Assembly: GCA_963807925.1 (NCBI GenBank)
Contig: CAWEDP010000002.1
Span: forward strand, 1,488,001-1,552,000
DNA: 64,000 nucleotides
Reading direction: 5' to 3'
DNA from: CAWEDP01 sp963807925
GTDB lineage: Bacteria > Acidobacteriota > Vicinamibacteria > Vicinamibacterales > CAVVIG01
Shown here: positions 28,936 through 38,431 of the stretch, piece by piece
Layout of the letters: every line of letters starts with the position of its first letter
Numbering within the stretch: the first letter of the stretch is position 1
Program-made: the position numbers and the translations under genes
The notes under the pieces: generated by a model
Told to the model about the DNA's origin: nothing
Databases searched by the model: none
The model's input: only the letters and a program-made list of their open reading frames with translations

Positions 28936-29539
28936 ACCGCCGGGACCCGGCGCCGAGCTCGCGCAGGATCTCGTCCACCTGCCGATCGGTGTCGTCGAGG
29001 CTGCCGTCGGTCCGAACCACGAAGTCGGCGCGCGAAGCCTTCTCGACGGTCGGCAGCTGGGCGGCAAGCCGCTGGCGCGCCTCGGCGGGTGTCAGCCCGC
29101 GGCGGACGAGACGCTCGAGCTGGACGTCCGCCGGGCTGGCGGTGACGATGACACGATCGAACGCAGAGGCGTGGCCGGATTCGTAGAGCAGCGGCACGTC
29201 GACGACGGCAAACGGGGCGGTGGCGGCCAGCTCGAGCTCGCGCAGCGCCGCGACGATGGCGCGGTAGACGGCGGGGTGCACGATCCGCTCGAGGTCGCGG
29301 CGCGCGGCCGGATCCGCGAACACGATCGGCGCAAGCGCCCGGCGATCGACCGATCCGTCGCTCGCGATCGCCCCGGTGCCGAATCGGTCGGCAATCGCCG
29401 CGGTGACCTCCGTCCCGGCCGCCATCGCGCGGTGCGCGAGCAGGTCGGCGTCGACGACCGGCACGCCGCGCGCGCGGAACCGGTCGAGCACATAGCTCTT
29501 CCCCGTGGCGATTCCGCCGGTGAGCGCGATTCGCTGCAT
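28928..29539 (-). CDS. coaE: Dephospho-CoA kinase
   Basis: Last step of coenzyme A synthesis. The 203 residues start MQRIALTGGIATGKSYVLD with a P-loop, and contain VDADLLAHRAMA and VVDVPLLYESG, both conserved in CoaE. It lies 64 nt downstream of folD on the same strand and is convergent with lapB. The C-terminal RRSG tail is unremarkable. Confidence 0.94.
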   Translation of the reverse strand: MQRIALTGGIATGKSYVLDRFRARGVPVVDADLLAHRAMAAGTEVTAAIADRFGTGAIASDGSVDRRALAPIVFADPAARRDLERIVHPAVYRAIVAALRELELAATAPFAVVDVPLLYESGHASAFDRVIVTASPADVQLERLVRRGLTPAEARQRLAAQLPTVEKASRADFVVRTDGSLDDTDRQVDEILRELGAGSRRSG

Positions 29540-29603
29540 GTGTCGGTTCGGTCACGTCGGTCGGCTGACGCGGACGCGGCCGGAGTCGGTGACGTGCCTC
29601 CTG

Positions 29604-30548
29604 CTAACGGCGGAGATCCGCGAAGGCGACGCGACCTTCGGCGGCGCGCACGGTGTTCTTCAGCAGCATCGCGATCGTCAGCGGTCCGACGCCGCCGGGC
29701 ACCGGCGTCAGGGCGCCCGCCACCTCCGCCACCTCGGGGTGCACGTCGCCGACCACGACCGATCCGCGCCGCGCAAAGGTGTCCCGCGCCTTCGCACCGG
29801 CCGCGAAGATCCGCTCCACCGACGCCCGGTCGGTCAGCCGATTGATCCCGACGTCCACGACCGTGGCGCCCGGCTTCACGAACTCGGCGGTCACGAACGC
29901 CGGCCGGCCGATCGCCGCCACGACCAGGTCGGCGTGCGCCGCGGTCGCGGCCAGATCGGGCGTCCTCGAATGACAGATCGTCACGGTGGCGTGCCGGTGC
30001 AGCAGCAGCAGCGCCATCGGTTTTCCGACGATGTCGCTGCGCCCGATCACCACGGCGCGGGTGCCGGCGATCGGCACGTTCAGGCGCTCGAGCATCTCGA
30101 TGACGCCGGACGGCGTGCAGGCGACGAGCGCCGCGCGATTCTGCACGAGCAGGCCCACGTTGCGCGGATGAAACCCGTCGACGTCTTTCGCCGGATCCAG
30201 GGCGTCGAAGACCTGCCGTTCCGCGTCCCGGCCCATCGCGTCGGGCAGCGGCGCCTGCACCAGAATACCGTCGTGCACCTCGCTCCGATTCAGCCGATCG
30301 ACGACAGCCAGCAGGGTCCCGAGCGACGCGCTCGCCGGAAGCCGCTCCAGATCGGCGCGCAGTCCGGTCTCGGTGGCCGACTTGAGCTTGCCGGTCACGT
30401 AAATCTGGGACGCCGGGTCGTCGCCGACCAGAACGATCCCGAGCCCGGGCGGTCTGCCGGCCCTCGCGGTGAACGCCTCGACGGCCGGGCGCAGCTCCCC
30501 TCGCAACTGGCTGGCGACGGCGGCGCCGTCGAGCACGCGGGCCCTCAT
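29604..30548 (-). CDS. folD: Bifunctional methylenetetrahydrofolate dehydrogenase/cyclohydrolase
   Basis: Interconverts methylene-, methenyl- and formyl-tetrahydrofolate. From the ATG at 30548 the 314 residues start MRARVLDGAAVASQLRGEL and contain the family motifs SQIYVTGKLKSATETGL, DGILVQAPLP, PAKDVDGFHPRN, VVIGRSDIVGKPMA and TPVPGGVGPLTIAMLLKNT. A GGGGAGGGG stretch just upstream could act as ribosome-binding site. In this sequence the frame is continuous with the upstream channel gene, so FolD may be either a separate cistron or the C-terminal half of a fusion. Confidence 0.9.
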   Translation of the reverse strand: MRARVLDGAAVASQLRGELRPAVEAFTARAGRPPGLGIVLVGDDPASQIYVTGKLKSATETGLRADLERLPASASLGTLLAVVDRLNRSEVHDGILVQAPLPDAMGRDAERQVFDALDPAKDVDGFHPRNVGLLVQNRAALVACTPSGVIEMLERLNVPIAGTRAVVIGRSDIVGKPMALLLLHRHATVTICHSRTPDLAATAAHADLVVAAIGRPAFVTAEFVKPGATVVDVGINRLTDRASVERIFAAGAKARDTFARRGSVVVGDVHPEVAEVAGALTPVPGGVGPLTIAMLLKNTVRAAEGRVAFADLRR

Positions 30549-31580
30549 GTGCCGGATCCCCTCCCCTTCGAGCTGTTTGAGCGATTCCGCCCGGCCGAGC
30601 ACCACCAGCTTGTCGCCGACGTGCATCTTCACGTCCGGGGCGGGGTTGAACTCCATCTGACGGTCGAACCGCTGGATGCCGACGACGATGACGCCGAACC
30701 GATGGCGCAGATCGGTGTCGACGAGCGACCGCTCGGCGAGCGGCGACCCCGCCAGGATCTGAACTTCCTCCATGGCGAGATCGAGGTTGTCGGCCGAGGT
30801 CGCCAGCTCGACGAAGTCCACCACGGCGGGTCGGAGCGCGGTCTGCGCGATGTGCACCGCGCCGATCTGGTACGGCGAGATCACCCGATCCGCGCCCGCC
30901 CGTCTCAGCTTCGTCGTCGCATCCTCGGTTTCGGCTCGTCCGACGATGAAGAGATCGGGACGCAGGACGCGGGCGCTGAGCACGGCATAGACGTTCTCGG
31001 CGTCGGTGCCCATCGTCGCCACCAGGCCGCGCGCGCGATCGATGCCGACGCGCTTCAGCACCTCCTCGCGGCTCGCGTCCGCCTCCACGGCCAGCACGCC
31101 GTCCTCCATCGCGATCTGCAGACGGTCGGCGTCCCGTTCGATGACGACGATCGGCACCCGCTGCCGCAGGAACTGTCTGGCGACGATGCTGCCGATGCGG
31201 CCGTAGCCGCAGACGATGAAGTGATCCCTGATGGTGTCCAGCATACGAGCCTGACGTCGCCGTGCGAGCTGCTTGGGCAGTCCACCCTCGACCACGAGCG
31301 TCGCGAGCAGCGTGAACGTGTAGAGGGCCGCTCCGACACCGCCCAGGAGGAGGACGACCGTGAACGCCTGGCCGGCGGTCGACAGCGCGTGGACTTCCTG
31401 GTAGCCGACGGTCGTCACGGTGATGACCGTCATGTAGAACGCGTCCCACGCGCTCCAGCCCTCCACGAGCATGTACCCGACCGTGCCGCCGGCGATGATC
31501 GTGGCGAACAGCGCGACCGCGAACGTCGGCCCCTGCGCGCGAAACCAGCGGCTGCCGGTCGGGCTCACGCGCCGGGTCAC
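29604..31580 (-). CDS. Potassium-channel/TrkA-type protein, in frame with FolD
   Basis: One uninterrupted 658-codon frame. Residues 1-85 form a two-helix pore domain with filter-like TTVGYQE (56-62); canonical filters read GYG or GFG. A TrkA-N/RCK domain follows (IVCGYGRIGSIVARQFL), then a TrkA-C domain ending near 340 (VGDKLVVLGRAESLKQLEG). FolD occupies residues 345-658. In the neighbouring frame a TGA overlaps the FolD ATG (ATGA), so one missing or extra base in the G-rich junction would turn this into two ordinary overlapping genes. The GTG start at 31580 overlaps the permease stop. The ligand and ion are inferred only. Confidence 0.7.
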   Translation of the reverse strand: MTRRVSPTGSRWFRAQGPTFAVALFATIIAGGTVGYMLVEGWSAWDAFYMTVITVTTVGYQEVHALSTAGQAFTVVLLLGGVGAALYTFTLLATLVVEGGLPKQLARRRQARMLDTIRDHFIVCGYGRIGSIVARQFLRQRVPIVVIERDADRLQIAMEDGVLAVEADASREEVLKRVGIDRARGLVATMGTDAENVYAVLSARVLRPDLFIVGRAETEDATTKLRRAGADRVISPYQIGAVHIAQTALRPAVVDFVELATSADNLDLAMEEVQILAGSPLAERSLVDTDLRHRFGVIVVGIQRFDRQMEFNPAPDVKMHVGDKLVVLGRAESLKQLEGEGIRHMRARVLDGAAVASQLRGELRPAVEAFTARAGRPPGLGIVLVGDDPASQIYVTGKLKSATETGLRADLERLPASASLGTLLAVVDRLNRSEVHDGILVQAPLPDAMGRDAERQVFDALDPAKDVDGFHPRNVGLLVQNRAALVACTPSGVIEMLERLNVPIAGTRAVVIGRSDIVGKPMALLLLHRHATVTICHSRTPDLAATAAHADLVVAAIGRPAFVTAEFVKPGATVVDVGINRLTDRASVERIFAAGAKARDTFARRGSVVVGDVHPEVAEVAGALTPVPGGVGPLTIAMLLKNTVRAAEGRVAFADLRR

Positions 31581-33121
31581 TCGCCGACCGCGCGCGTCCG
31601 CCGGCTGGCCGAGATCTCGAGGCGCTTGCGAAGGTCGCTATGGCGATGGCCGTAGCTGAAATAGATCACGAACCCGATCGCCATCCACACGATCAGCCGG
31701 TACCAGTTCTCGACCGGCAGGGAGAACATCAGGAGCAGGCAGGTGAGAATGCCGAGAATCGGGAGCAACGGCACGAACGGCGCGCGAAACGGCCGGGGCG
31801 CGCCGGGATTGGTCCGGCGCATCACGAGCACGGCCCCGCAGACGATGACGAACGCGAACAGGGTGCCGATGCTGGTCATCTCGGCGAGGATGCTCAACGG
31901 GACGAGACCGGCCATCACGGCCACGAACGACCCTGTGAGAATGGTCGATTTCCACGGCGTGCGGAACGTCGGGTGGATGTCGCCGAAGAAGCCTTTCGGA
32001 ACGAGCCCGTCGCGCGCCAGCGCCAGCATCACGCGCGGCTGGCTCAGCATCATCACGAGCAGCACCGAGGTGATGCCGGTCATCGCGCCGGCCGCGACCA
32101 GGTACTGCATCCAGGTGAGTCCCGCGCGCTTGAATGCGTCGACGACCGGGGCGTCGATGTTGATCTCGTTCGACGGCACCATGCCGGTCAGGATGGCCGA
32201 CACCGCAATGTAGAGGACCGTGCAGATGATGAGCGAGGCGATGATGCCGATCGGCACGTCGCGGGCGGGATGGCGCGCCTCCTCGGAATGGACCGACACC
32301 GAGTCGAACCCGATGTAGGCGAAGAAGATGATCGCGGCGCCGGCGATCATGCCGAGCGGCTCGCCGCCGCTCGCCGTCTCGCCGAACAGCGTGTGGCCGA
32401 AGAAGCTGACGCCGGTGTAGCCGAACGGCGCGAAGGGATGCCAGTTGGCCGGGTTCACGTAGAAGATGCCGATGCCGATCACCATCAGCACGATGACGAG
32501 CTTGACCGCCACCATGGCGGCGTTGAACGTGGCGCTCTCCTTGATGCCCTTGACGAGGACGATCGTGAGGACGACCGTGATGAGCACGGCCGGCAGATCG
32601 AAATACGAGCCGGTCGGGACGATGCCGGTCGTCGGGCAGCCGTCGCCGACGCTCACGCAGTAGTTCACCGGCGCCGTGTGCACGATCGCGGGGACCCGGA
32701 ACCCCAGAAGGGGGATGAACTCCTGAAAGTGCGCCGACCAGCCGTGCGCCACCGTGGCCGCGCCGACGGCATACTCCAGAATGAGATCCCAGCCGATGAT
32801 CCACGCGAACAGCTCGCCGAGGGTCGCGTACGCGTAGGTGTATGCCGATCCGGCGACCGGCACCATCGACGCGAACTCGGCGTAGCAGAGCGCGGCGAAC
32901 ACGCAGGCCATCCCCGCGACCACAAACGAGAGCATCAGCGCGGGACCGGTCCGATCGTGGGCCGCCACGCCGGTGAGAATGAAGATCCCGGTGCCGATGA
33001 TTGCGCCGACGCCGAGCGAGGTCAGCTGCATCGGGCCGAGAATGCGGCGCAGGCGCTCCCCGCCGCCCATCTCGTCGAGAAGCTGTCCGAGCGATTTCGT
33101 CGCAAACAGTTGTGAACTCAT
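31577..33121 (-). CDS. APC-superfamily amino acid permease
   Basis: A 514-residue integral membrane protein with about 12 hydrophobic helices. The first helix has LGVGAIIGTGIFILTG, the substrate-backbone motif of APC transporters, and the next region has ALCYAEFASMVPVAGSAYTYAYA, typical of the cationic amino acid transporter (CAT) branch. The C-terminal tail is short and basic. It has its own -10 box inside the end of thiE, and its stop overlaps the channel start. The substrate is not determined. Confidence 0.9.
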   Translation of the reverse strand: MSSQLFATKSLGQLLDEMGGGERLRRILGPMQLTSLGVGAIIGTGIFILTGVAAHDRTGPALMLSFVVAGMACVFAALCYAEFASMVPVAGSAYTYAYATLGELFAWIIGWDLILEYAVGAATVAHGWSAHFQEFIPLLGFRVPAIVHTAPVNYCVSVGDGCPTTGIVPTGSYFDLPAVLITVVLTIVLVKGIKESATFNAAMVAVKLVIVLMVIGIGIFYVNPANWHPFAPFGYTGVSFFGHTLFGETASGGEPLGMIAGAAIIFFAYIGFDSVSVHSEEARHPARDVPIGIIASLIICTVLYIAVSAILTGMVPSNEINIDAPVVDAFKRAGLTWMQYLVAAGAMTGITSVLLVMMLSQPRVMLALARDGLVPKGFFGDIHPTFRTPWKSTILTGSFVAVMAGLVPLSILAEMTSIGTLFAFVIVCGAVLVMRRTNPGAPRPFRAPFVPLLPILGILTCLLLMFSLPVENWYRLIVWMAIGFVIYFSYGHRHSDLRKRLEISASRRTRAVGE

Positions 33122-33148
33122 GGGAGGTCCGATCAGGCCCCGGCCGAA

Positions 33149-33154
33149 ATTATA
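33149..33154 (-). promoter_or_regulatory. -10 box of the permease gene overlapping the thiE stop
   Basis: TATAAT at 33149-33154 contains the TAA stop of thiE. The predicted transcript starts near 33142 and has a leader of about 20 nt before the permease ATG. Confidence 0.5.
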
Positions 33155-33803
33155 CCCCGCCCGTCTGGGCCAGCCGGGCGAGCGTCGCTCGCACGCGGGC
33201 CTCGGGGTCGCCGGTCGACAGCACGTCGCCGACGATCGCCACCGCCGCCGCGCCCGCCTCGAGCACGCGCGGGGCGGTCTCGAGCGTGATGCCGCCGATC
33301 GCCACGATCGGCCGCGCGTCGCCGCGGCGCCGCGCCTCGGCGGCCGCCCAGCGCACGAGATCCAGGCCGACCGGCGCGTACCCGGTCGCCTTGGTCGTGG
33401 TCTCGAAGATCGGACCGACGGCGACGTAGGTCACCGGCTCGGCGAGCGCCGCGTCGACCTGCGCGCGCGAGTGCGTGGACCGGCCGACGATCGACGCCGC
33501 CCCCACGATGGTCCGGGCGGAGGCCGGGCTGAGATCCTGCTGGCCCAGGTGGACGCCGTCGGCGGCGGCCAGCCGCGCGATGTCCGCGCGGTCGTTGACG
33601 ACGACGATCGCGCCCGCGCGGTGCGCAAGATCGACGATGCGCGCCGACACCTCGAGGAACGCCGCGCCACCGAGCGATTTCGCGCGCACCTGCAGAAACC
33701 GGGCGCCGCCCGCCACGCAGGCGGCGGCGAGGCCGTCCGGCGTCCAGCCGGCGCGGCCGGCGACCTCGACGTCGATGATCGTGTGCAGTCGGGGAAGCAC
33801 CAC
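33150..33803 (-). CDS. thiE: Thiamine-phosphate synthase
   Basis: Joins hydroxymethylpyrimidine diphosphate and thiazole phosphate. The 217 residues form a TIM-barrel product with RADIARLAAADGVHLGQQDL, YVAVGPIFETTTKATGYAPVGL and AIGGITLETAPRVLEAGAAAVAIVGD, all family motifs. It follows accC by 4 nt. No TPP riboswitch was recognised in front of it, as expected for an internal cistron. Confidence 0.92.
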   Translation of the reverse strand: MVLPRLHTIIDVEVAGRAGWTPDGLAAACVAGGARFLQVRAKSLGGAAFLEVSARIVDLAHRAGAIVVVNDRADIARLAAADGVHLGQQDLSPASARTIVGAASIVGRSTHSRAQVDAALAEPVTYVAVGPIFETTTKATGYAPVGLDLVRWAAAEARRRGDARPIVAIGGITLETAPRVLEAGAAAVAIVGDVLSTGDPEARVRATLARLAQTGGV

Positions 33804-33807
33804 CCGC

Positions 33808-35178
33808 CTAGACGGCTTCGGCGAGGCGACTCCCGGACGGTCGCGACAGCAGCCGCTCCATGAAGGACGTGCTGAGCCGTCCGGCGACGAACTCGGGGTC
33901 GTTGATGATGCGGAGGTGCAGCGGGATGCTGGTTTTGATCCCTTCGATCACCGTCATCTCGAGCGTGCGCTTCATCCGCGCGATCGCCTCGGTGCGGTCG
34001 CGGCCGTGCACGATGATTTTCGCAATCATCGAGTCGTAGTACGGCGAGATGGTGCAATCGGAGTGGACGAACGTCTCGAGGCGGACGCCGGGCCCGCCCA
34101 GCACGCTGAACACGTGGATCACGCCGGGCGAGGGGATGAAGGTCTCCGGGTCCTCCGCGTTGATCCGGCACTCGATCGAGTGCCCGGTGAAGGTGACCTC
34201 GTTCTGTTTGAGCAACAGCCGCTCGCCGGCCGCGATGCGAATCTGCTCTTTCACGATGTCGAAGCCGGTCACCATCTCGGTGACCGCATGTTCGACCTGC
34301 AGCCGCGTGTTGGCTTCCATGAAGTAGAAGTGGCCCTCGGGATCCATCAGAAACTCGAACGTCCCGGCGTTGGTGTACTGCACCGCCCTGGCCGCGTTGA
34401 TGACGATGGCGCCCATCCTCCGGCGCATCTTGTGGGTCAACGCCAGCGACGGCGACTCCTCGACCAGCTTCTGATGGCGGCGCTGGATGGAACACTCGCG
34501 CTCGCCGAGGTGGATCACGTTGCCGGCGTGATCGCCCAGGATCTGAAACTCGATGTGGCGCGGGGACTCGACGTACTTCTCCAGATAGACGTCGCCGACG
34601 CCGAAGGCCGCCTCCGCCTCGCGCTGCGCGGTCTTGACGGCCTGCGACAGCTCGCCCGGCGCGCGGACCACGCGCATGCCGCGCCCGCCGCCGCCGGCGG
34701 TCGCCTTGACGATCACCGGGTAGCCGATGTCCTTGGCGACCTTGAGCGCCTTGTCCTCGCTCTCGACCGGACCGTCGCTCCCGGGCAGAATCGGGACGCC
34801 GGCCTTCTTCATCACACGGCGCGCCCGCGCCTTGTCGCCCATCAGGCGAATCACCTGCGGCGTCGGCCCGATGAACTTGATGTGGCACGCCTCGCACACC
34901 TCCGCGAGGTACGCGCTCTCGGACAGGAAGCCGTACCCGGGATGAATCGCGTCGGCGCCGGTGATCTCGGCCGCGCTGATCACCTGGGGCACGTTCAGGT
35001 AGCTGTCGGCGCTGCGCGCCGGCCCGATGCGCACGTCCTCGTCGGCGAAGCGGACGTGCAGCGAGTTCTCATCGGCCTCCGAGTACACCGCGACCGTCTT
35101 GATGCCCAGCTCGCGGCAGGCAAAGATGATCCGAAGCGCCACTTCCCCGCGGTTCGCGATCAGGATCTTCTTGAACAC
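33808..35178 (-). CDS. accC: Acetyl-CoA carboxylase biotin carboxylase subunit
   Basis: ATP-dependent carboxylation of biotin on AccB, the first step of fatty acid synthesis. The 456-residue protein has MFKKILIANRGEVALRII, the ATP-grasp glycine loop KATAGGGGRGMRVV, YLEKYVESPRHIEFQI and the catalytic motif EANTRLQVEHAVTE (Ala where Met is usual). It lies 136 nt after accB on the same strand. Confidence 0.95.
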   Translation of the reverse strand: MFKKILIANRGEVALRIIFACRELGIKTVAVYSEADENSLHVRFADEDVRIGPARSADSYLNVPQVISAAEITGADAIHPGYGFLSESAYLAEVCEACHIKFIGPTPQVIRLMGDKARARRVMKKAGVPILPGSDGPVESEDKALKVAKDIGYPVIVKATAGGGGRGMRVVRAPGELSQAVKTAQREAEAAFGVGDVYLEKYVESPRHIEFQILGDHAGNVIHLGERECSIQRRHQKLVEESPSLALTHKMRRRMGAIVINAARAVQYTNAGTFEFLMDPEGHFYFMEANTRLQVEHAVTEMVTGFDIVKEQIRIAAGERLLLKQNEVTFTGHSIECRINAEDPETFIPSPGVIHVFSVLGGPGVRLETFVHSDCTISPYYDSMIAKIIVHGRDRTEAIARMKRTLEMTVIEGIKTSIPLHLRIINDPEFVAGRLSTSFMERLLSRPSGSRLAEAV

Positions 35179-35314
35179 AGGAATTGGTCCGTCTCAGAGG
35201 CGCGACGCCGAACGGATCGCCGACCTGCGACCGACCCGGCCCGCAGAGAGCGGACCCGTGCGTGGCGATCGGCGTGCCCGGCGTGGCCGAGAAGAGGCCG
35301 TTCCACAGATCGGC

Positions 35315-35803
<489 letters not shown>

Positions 35804-35856
35804 CAGGGTGCGATTGGCGGAAGACGGCGGTCGCAGGATCCCGGCGTCCTGCAGCG

Positions 35857-36990
35857 TCACAACTCGACTAATTCGGTCCCGGCGTTCGTCAGCACCTTCA
35901 CCCCGTCGCCGGTCACGAGCACGTCATCTTCAATCCTGACGCCGCCCCAGTCGGGCAGGTACACGCCGGGCTCGATCGTGAAGACCATGTCGGGCGCCAG
36001 GGCCTCCTCGCTGGTATCAACGTCCGGCCGCCGCTGCCCGACCCGAGGCTCCTCGTGCACTTCGATCCCCAGCCCATGGCCGGTGCCGTGGCCAAAGGCG
36101 TCGCCGAACCCACGACGCGTCAGCTCGTCTCTGGCCGCGGCATCGACCGCGAAGCGCGAGGCTCCCGGGCGGACGGCCTGGATGGCGCGATCGTGTGCCG
36201 CCAGCACCGCGGAATAGACGTCTCGCGTCCGGGAATCGGCGGCGCCGACCGATACGGTCCGGGTGAGGTCGACGCAGTATGAGTCGTAGACGCCGCCAAA
36301 GTCCAGCACGACGAGATCGCCTTCGCGTATTGTTCGCTCGCCGGGATGGGCGTGCGGGAGCGCGCCGTTCGGCCCGGCGGCCACGATCGTCTCGAACGCG
36401 GTTCGCTCGAAGCCGGCGCGATGGATGCGCGCGTCGATCCCGAAGGCAGTCTCCCGCTCGGACCGGCCGGGCCGCACCTCCGCGATCGCATCAGGGACCA
36501 GCTCCGCCAGCATCGCGGCGGCCGTCTCCAGCGTCCGCCGCTCGTAGCCGTCCTTCCGGATCCTGGCCTGCTCGACGATGCCCAGGGCGGGCACGAGCGC
36601 CACCGACGTGTCGGCCAGCGCGGCGGCGAGCCAGTCGTGGCGCGACACGGTCAGGTGCGCCGCCTCGAAGCCGACGCGCGCGTCCGGCATCGATTTCAAC
36701 AGCGTGGCGAGCGTCACGTCGTACGACCCGGCGACCCGAACCAGCTCCAGGCTCGGGCAGGCCGACGCCGTCCGCTGGCTTTCCGTCACCGCCGTCAGAT
36801 ACCGGAAGTCGGTGACGAAGAAGAAGCGATCGGCCGTGATCACCACGATGGCGGCGCTGCCGGTGAAGTTGGACAGGTAGGTGACGTTCGGCAGCGACGT
36901 CACGACCAGCGCATCGAGCTTGGCGGCCCGACAGCCCTGGCGCACCGTCCGGTGACGGGCGTCAAGCGCGTCGCTTGGCGCGTGTGACAT
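35857..36990 (-). CDS. Xaa-Pro peptidase, M24B family
   Basis: Metallopeptidase of the creatinase/aminopeptidase P fold, 377 residues. The N-terminal domain (TSLPNVTYLSNFTGSAA) precedes the catalytic domain, whose metal ligands are visible: Asp in VVLDFGG and CVDLTRTV, His in GHGTGHGLGIEVHE, Glu in TIEPGVYLP and RIEDDVLV. The ATG at 36990 overlaps the small upstream gene; the longer frame to 37077 is not used. Genes of this type often sit next to accBC in bacteria, as here. Confidence 0.9.
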   Translation of the reverse strand: MSHAPSDALDARHRTVRQGCRAAKLDALVVTSLPNVTYLSNFTGSAAIVVITADRFFFVTDFRYLTAVTESQRTASACPSLELVRVAGSYDVTLATLLKSMPDARVGFEAAHLTVSRHDWLAAALADTSVALVPALGIVEQARIRKDGYERRTLETAAAMLAELVPDAIAEVRPGRSERETAFGIDARIHRAGFERTAFETIVAAGPNGALPHAHPGERTIREGDLVVLDFGGVYDSYCVDLTRTVSVGAADSRTRDVYSAVLAAHDRAIQAVRPGASRFAVDAAARDELTRRGFGDAFGHGTGHGLGIEVHEEPRVGQRRPDVDTSEEALAPDMVFTIEPGVYLPDWGGVRIEDDVLVTGDGVKVLTNAGTELVEL

Positions 36991-37144
36991 GAATGGCTCC
37001 GAGCCACGCTTCGCGCGCGGCCTGCAGGCAGTCGGCGGGAGTGTCCGCTGAGAGATCGTGCGCCCGGGCGAGCGCAAACGCCGTCGACGCCGGATCCTTG
37101 CGGACCCGGCGTCGCAGCTCTTCGATGCGGGAGTCGTGAGTCAC
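36962..37144 (-). CDS. Small hypothetical protein with TPR-like start
   Basis: A 60-residue ORF, MTHDSRIEELRRRVRKDP at the N-terminus, resembling the first helix pair of TPR proteins in which such a start is followed by many repeats. Here it ends after about one repeat and overlaps the M24 peptidase start by 29 nt. It may be a short protein, a remnant or another frame-broken gene. Confidence is limited by its size. Confidence 0.4.
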   Translation of the reverse strand: MTHDSRIEELRRRVRKDPASTAFALARAHDLSADTPADCLQAAREAWLGAIHVTRAKRRA

Positions 37145-37156
37145 CGGTTCCGGTGA

Positions 37157-38428
37157 CTATCTTATCGTGACCGTGGCGGTCTTCGACGCGGTCCTCCCCG
37201 CGCTGTCGGTAATGGTCAGGTTCACCGTGAAGGTGCCGGCTGCAGGATAGACGTGGTACCAGATCGGCGACCCCGTGTGTTCGACACTGGTGTCCACGCC
37301 GAAGCCCCACGCGAAATCGACGATCGCCTGACCCTGCGACGGTCTGCTCGCGGAGGCATCGAAGACGGCTTCCTCGTTGTGCGCCGGGCTCGTGGGCGAG
37401 ATCGTGAAGTCCGCCACGACGCCGCCGCCAATCGTCACCGACTGCGACGTGGCCCCGCTGCGCCCGACATCGTCGGTGACCGTCAAGGTGGCGAGGTAGG
37501 TGCCGGCGACGGTGTAGACATGGGTGGCCAGCGGCGCGTCGGCGGCGCCTCCGTCGCCGAAGTCCCAGTGGTAACCGACCAGCGTGCGGCCCGACGCAGC
37601 CGTCGATGCGGCGGCGTTGAAGAACACGGTGTCGCCGACCTTGGCCTGGGTCGGGGAGACGTTGAAGGCGGCGGTTGGAGCGGTGCCACTGCCAATCGTC
37701 ACGACCTTGGTCGTCGACGCCGCCCGTCCGAGGGCATCGCTGACCGTCAAGGTGACCGTCACCCCGCCGACCTGCGCGTACGAGTGCGTCACGATTCGTC
37801 CCGCGCCGTGGGTTCCGTCGCCGAAATCCCACGCATACGATACGACGGCGTTGTCGGGGTCGGTCGTGCTGGAGGCGTCGAACGTGATCGGCGTGCCCTG
37901 CGTCGGACCCGCCGGCTCGACGGTGAAGCCGGGGACGAAGCGCACGTTGGGCAGAATCACGCCGGGCGGCATCAGCGTGATGTCGGCGCTGTAGGAGCGC
38001 GAGCCCTGCCCGTTGCTGCCGAGCGGAATCGCCGAAATCGCGACCACCGTCCCGTCCGCTGCCGTCGACGTCGTCGGCGGCGGTGGGGGAGCCGTGTAGG
38101 AGGTCGTCGCCCGGCCGTCGCTGGCGGTGACGATGTTGCGGGCTCCCAGGGATCCGAAGTCGACCTGCGATCCGCCGACCAGGATGTCCATGCGCAGCGC
38201 GACGCCCGCCGCCGGCTGGCCGGCGGCGTCGAATACCCGGACGACGATGGCCGATTGCGAATGGCCGTCGCGCGAGATGACGTCGGGGGTGGCGGTGACC
38301 GTCACCGACTGGGCGAATTCAGAAGGTCCGCTCAGTGGCGGCGCCGAGTTGTCCTGATGGACCGTGCAGGCGGCGCCGAACAGCATCGCCCCTGCGATCG
38401 TCGAGAGTAGCGCGAGTCGCTTGGTCAT
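37157..38428 (-). CDS. Surface lipoprotein with Big-1-like and PKD domains
   Basis: A 423-residue protein with a lipoprotein signal (MTKRLALLSTIAGAMLFGAAC, lipobox Cys at 21), an Ig-like Big-1 type domain (about 40-130, SQSAIVVRVFDAAGQPAAGV) and three PKD-type domains marked by YAWDFGDGTHG, YHWDFGDGGAAD and FAWGFGVDT, each ending with a T-V-T-I strand. The third copy has GFG in place of the usual DFGDG. It lies 3 nt after another lipoprotein and downstream of pilQ, so it may be an outer-membrane or surface component linked to pili. That link is inference. Confidence 0.82.
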   Translation of the reverse strand: MTKRLALLSTIAGAMLFGAACTVHQDNSAPPLSGPSEFAQSVTVTATPDVISRDGHSQSAIVVRVFDAAGQPAAGVALRMDILVGGSQVDFGSLGARNIVTASDGRATTSYTAPPPPPTTSTAADGTVVAISAIPLGSNGQGSRSYSADITLMPPGVILPNVRFVPGFTVEPAGPTQGTPITFDASSTTDPDNAVVSYAWDFGDGTHGAGRIVTHSYAQVGGVTVTLTVSDALGRAASTTKVVTIGSGTAPTAAFNVSPTQAKVGDTVFFNAAASTAASGRTLVGYHWDFGDGGAADAPLATHVYTVAGTYLATLTVTDDVGRSGATSQSVTIGGGVVADFTISPTSPAHNEEAVFDASASRPSQGQAIVDFAWGFGVDTSVEHTGSPIWYHVYPAAGTFTVNLTITDSAGRTASKTATVTIR

Positions 38429-38431
38429 GGC

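Noticed and set aside
29604..31580. Treating the channel-FolD fusion as established
   Set aside because: The G-rich junction, the latent ATGA overlap and the indel errors seen elsewhere make two separate genes at least as likely.
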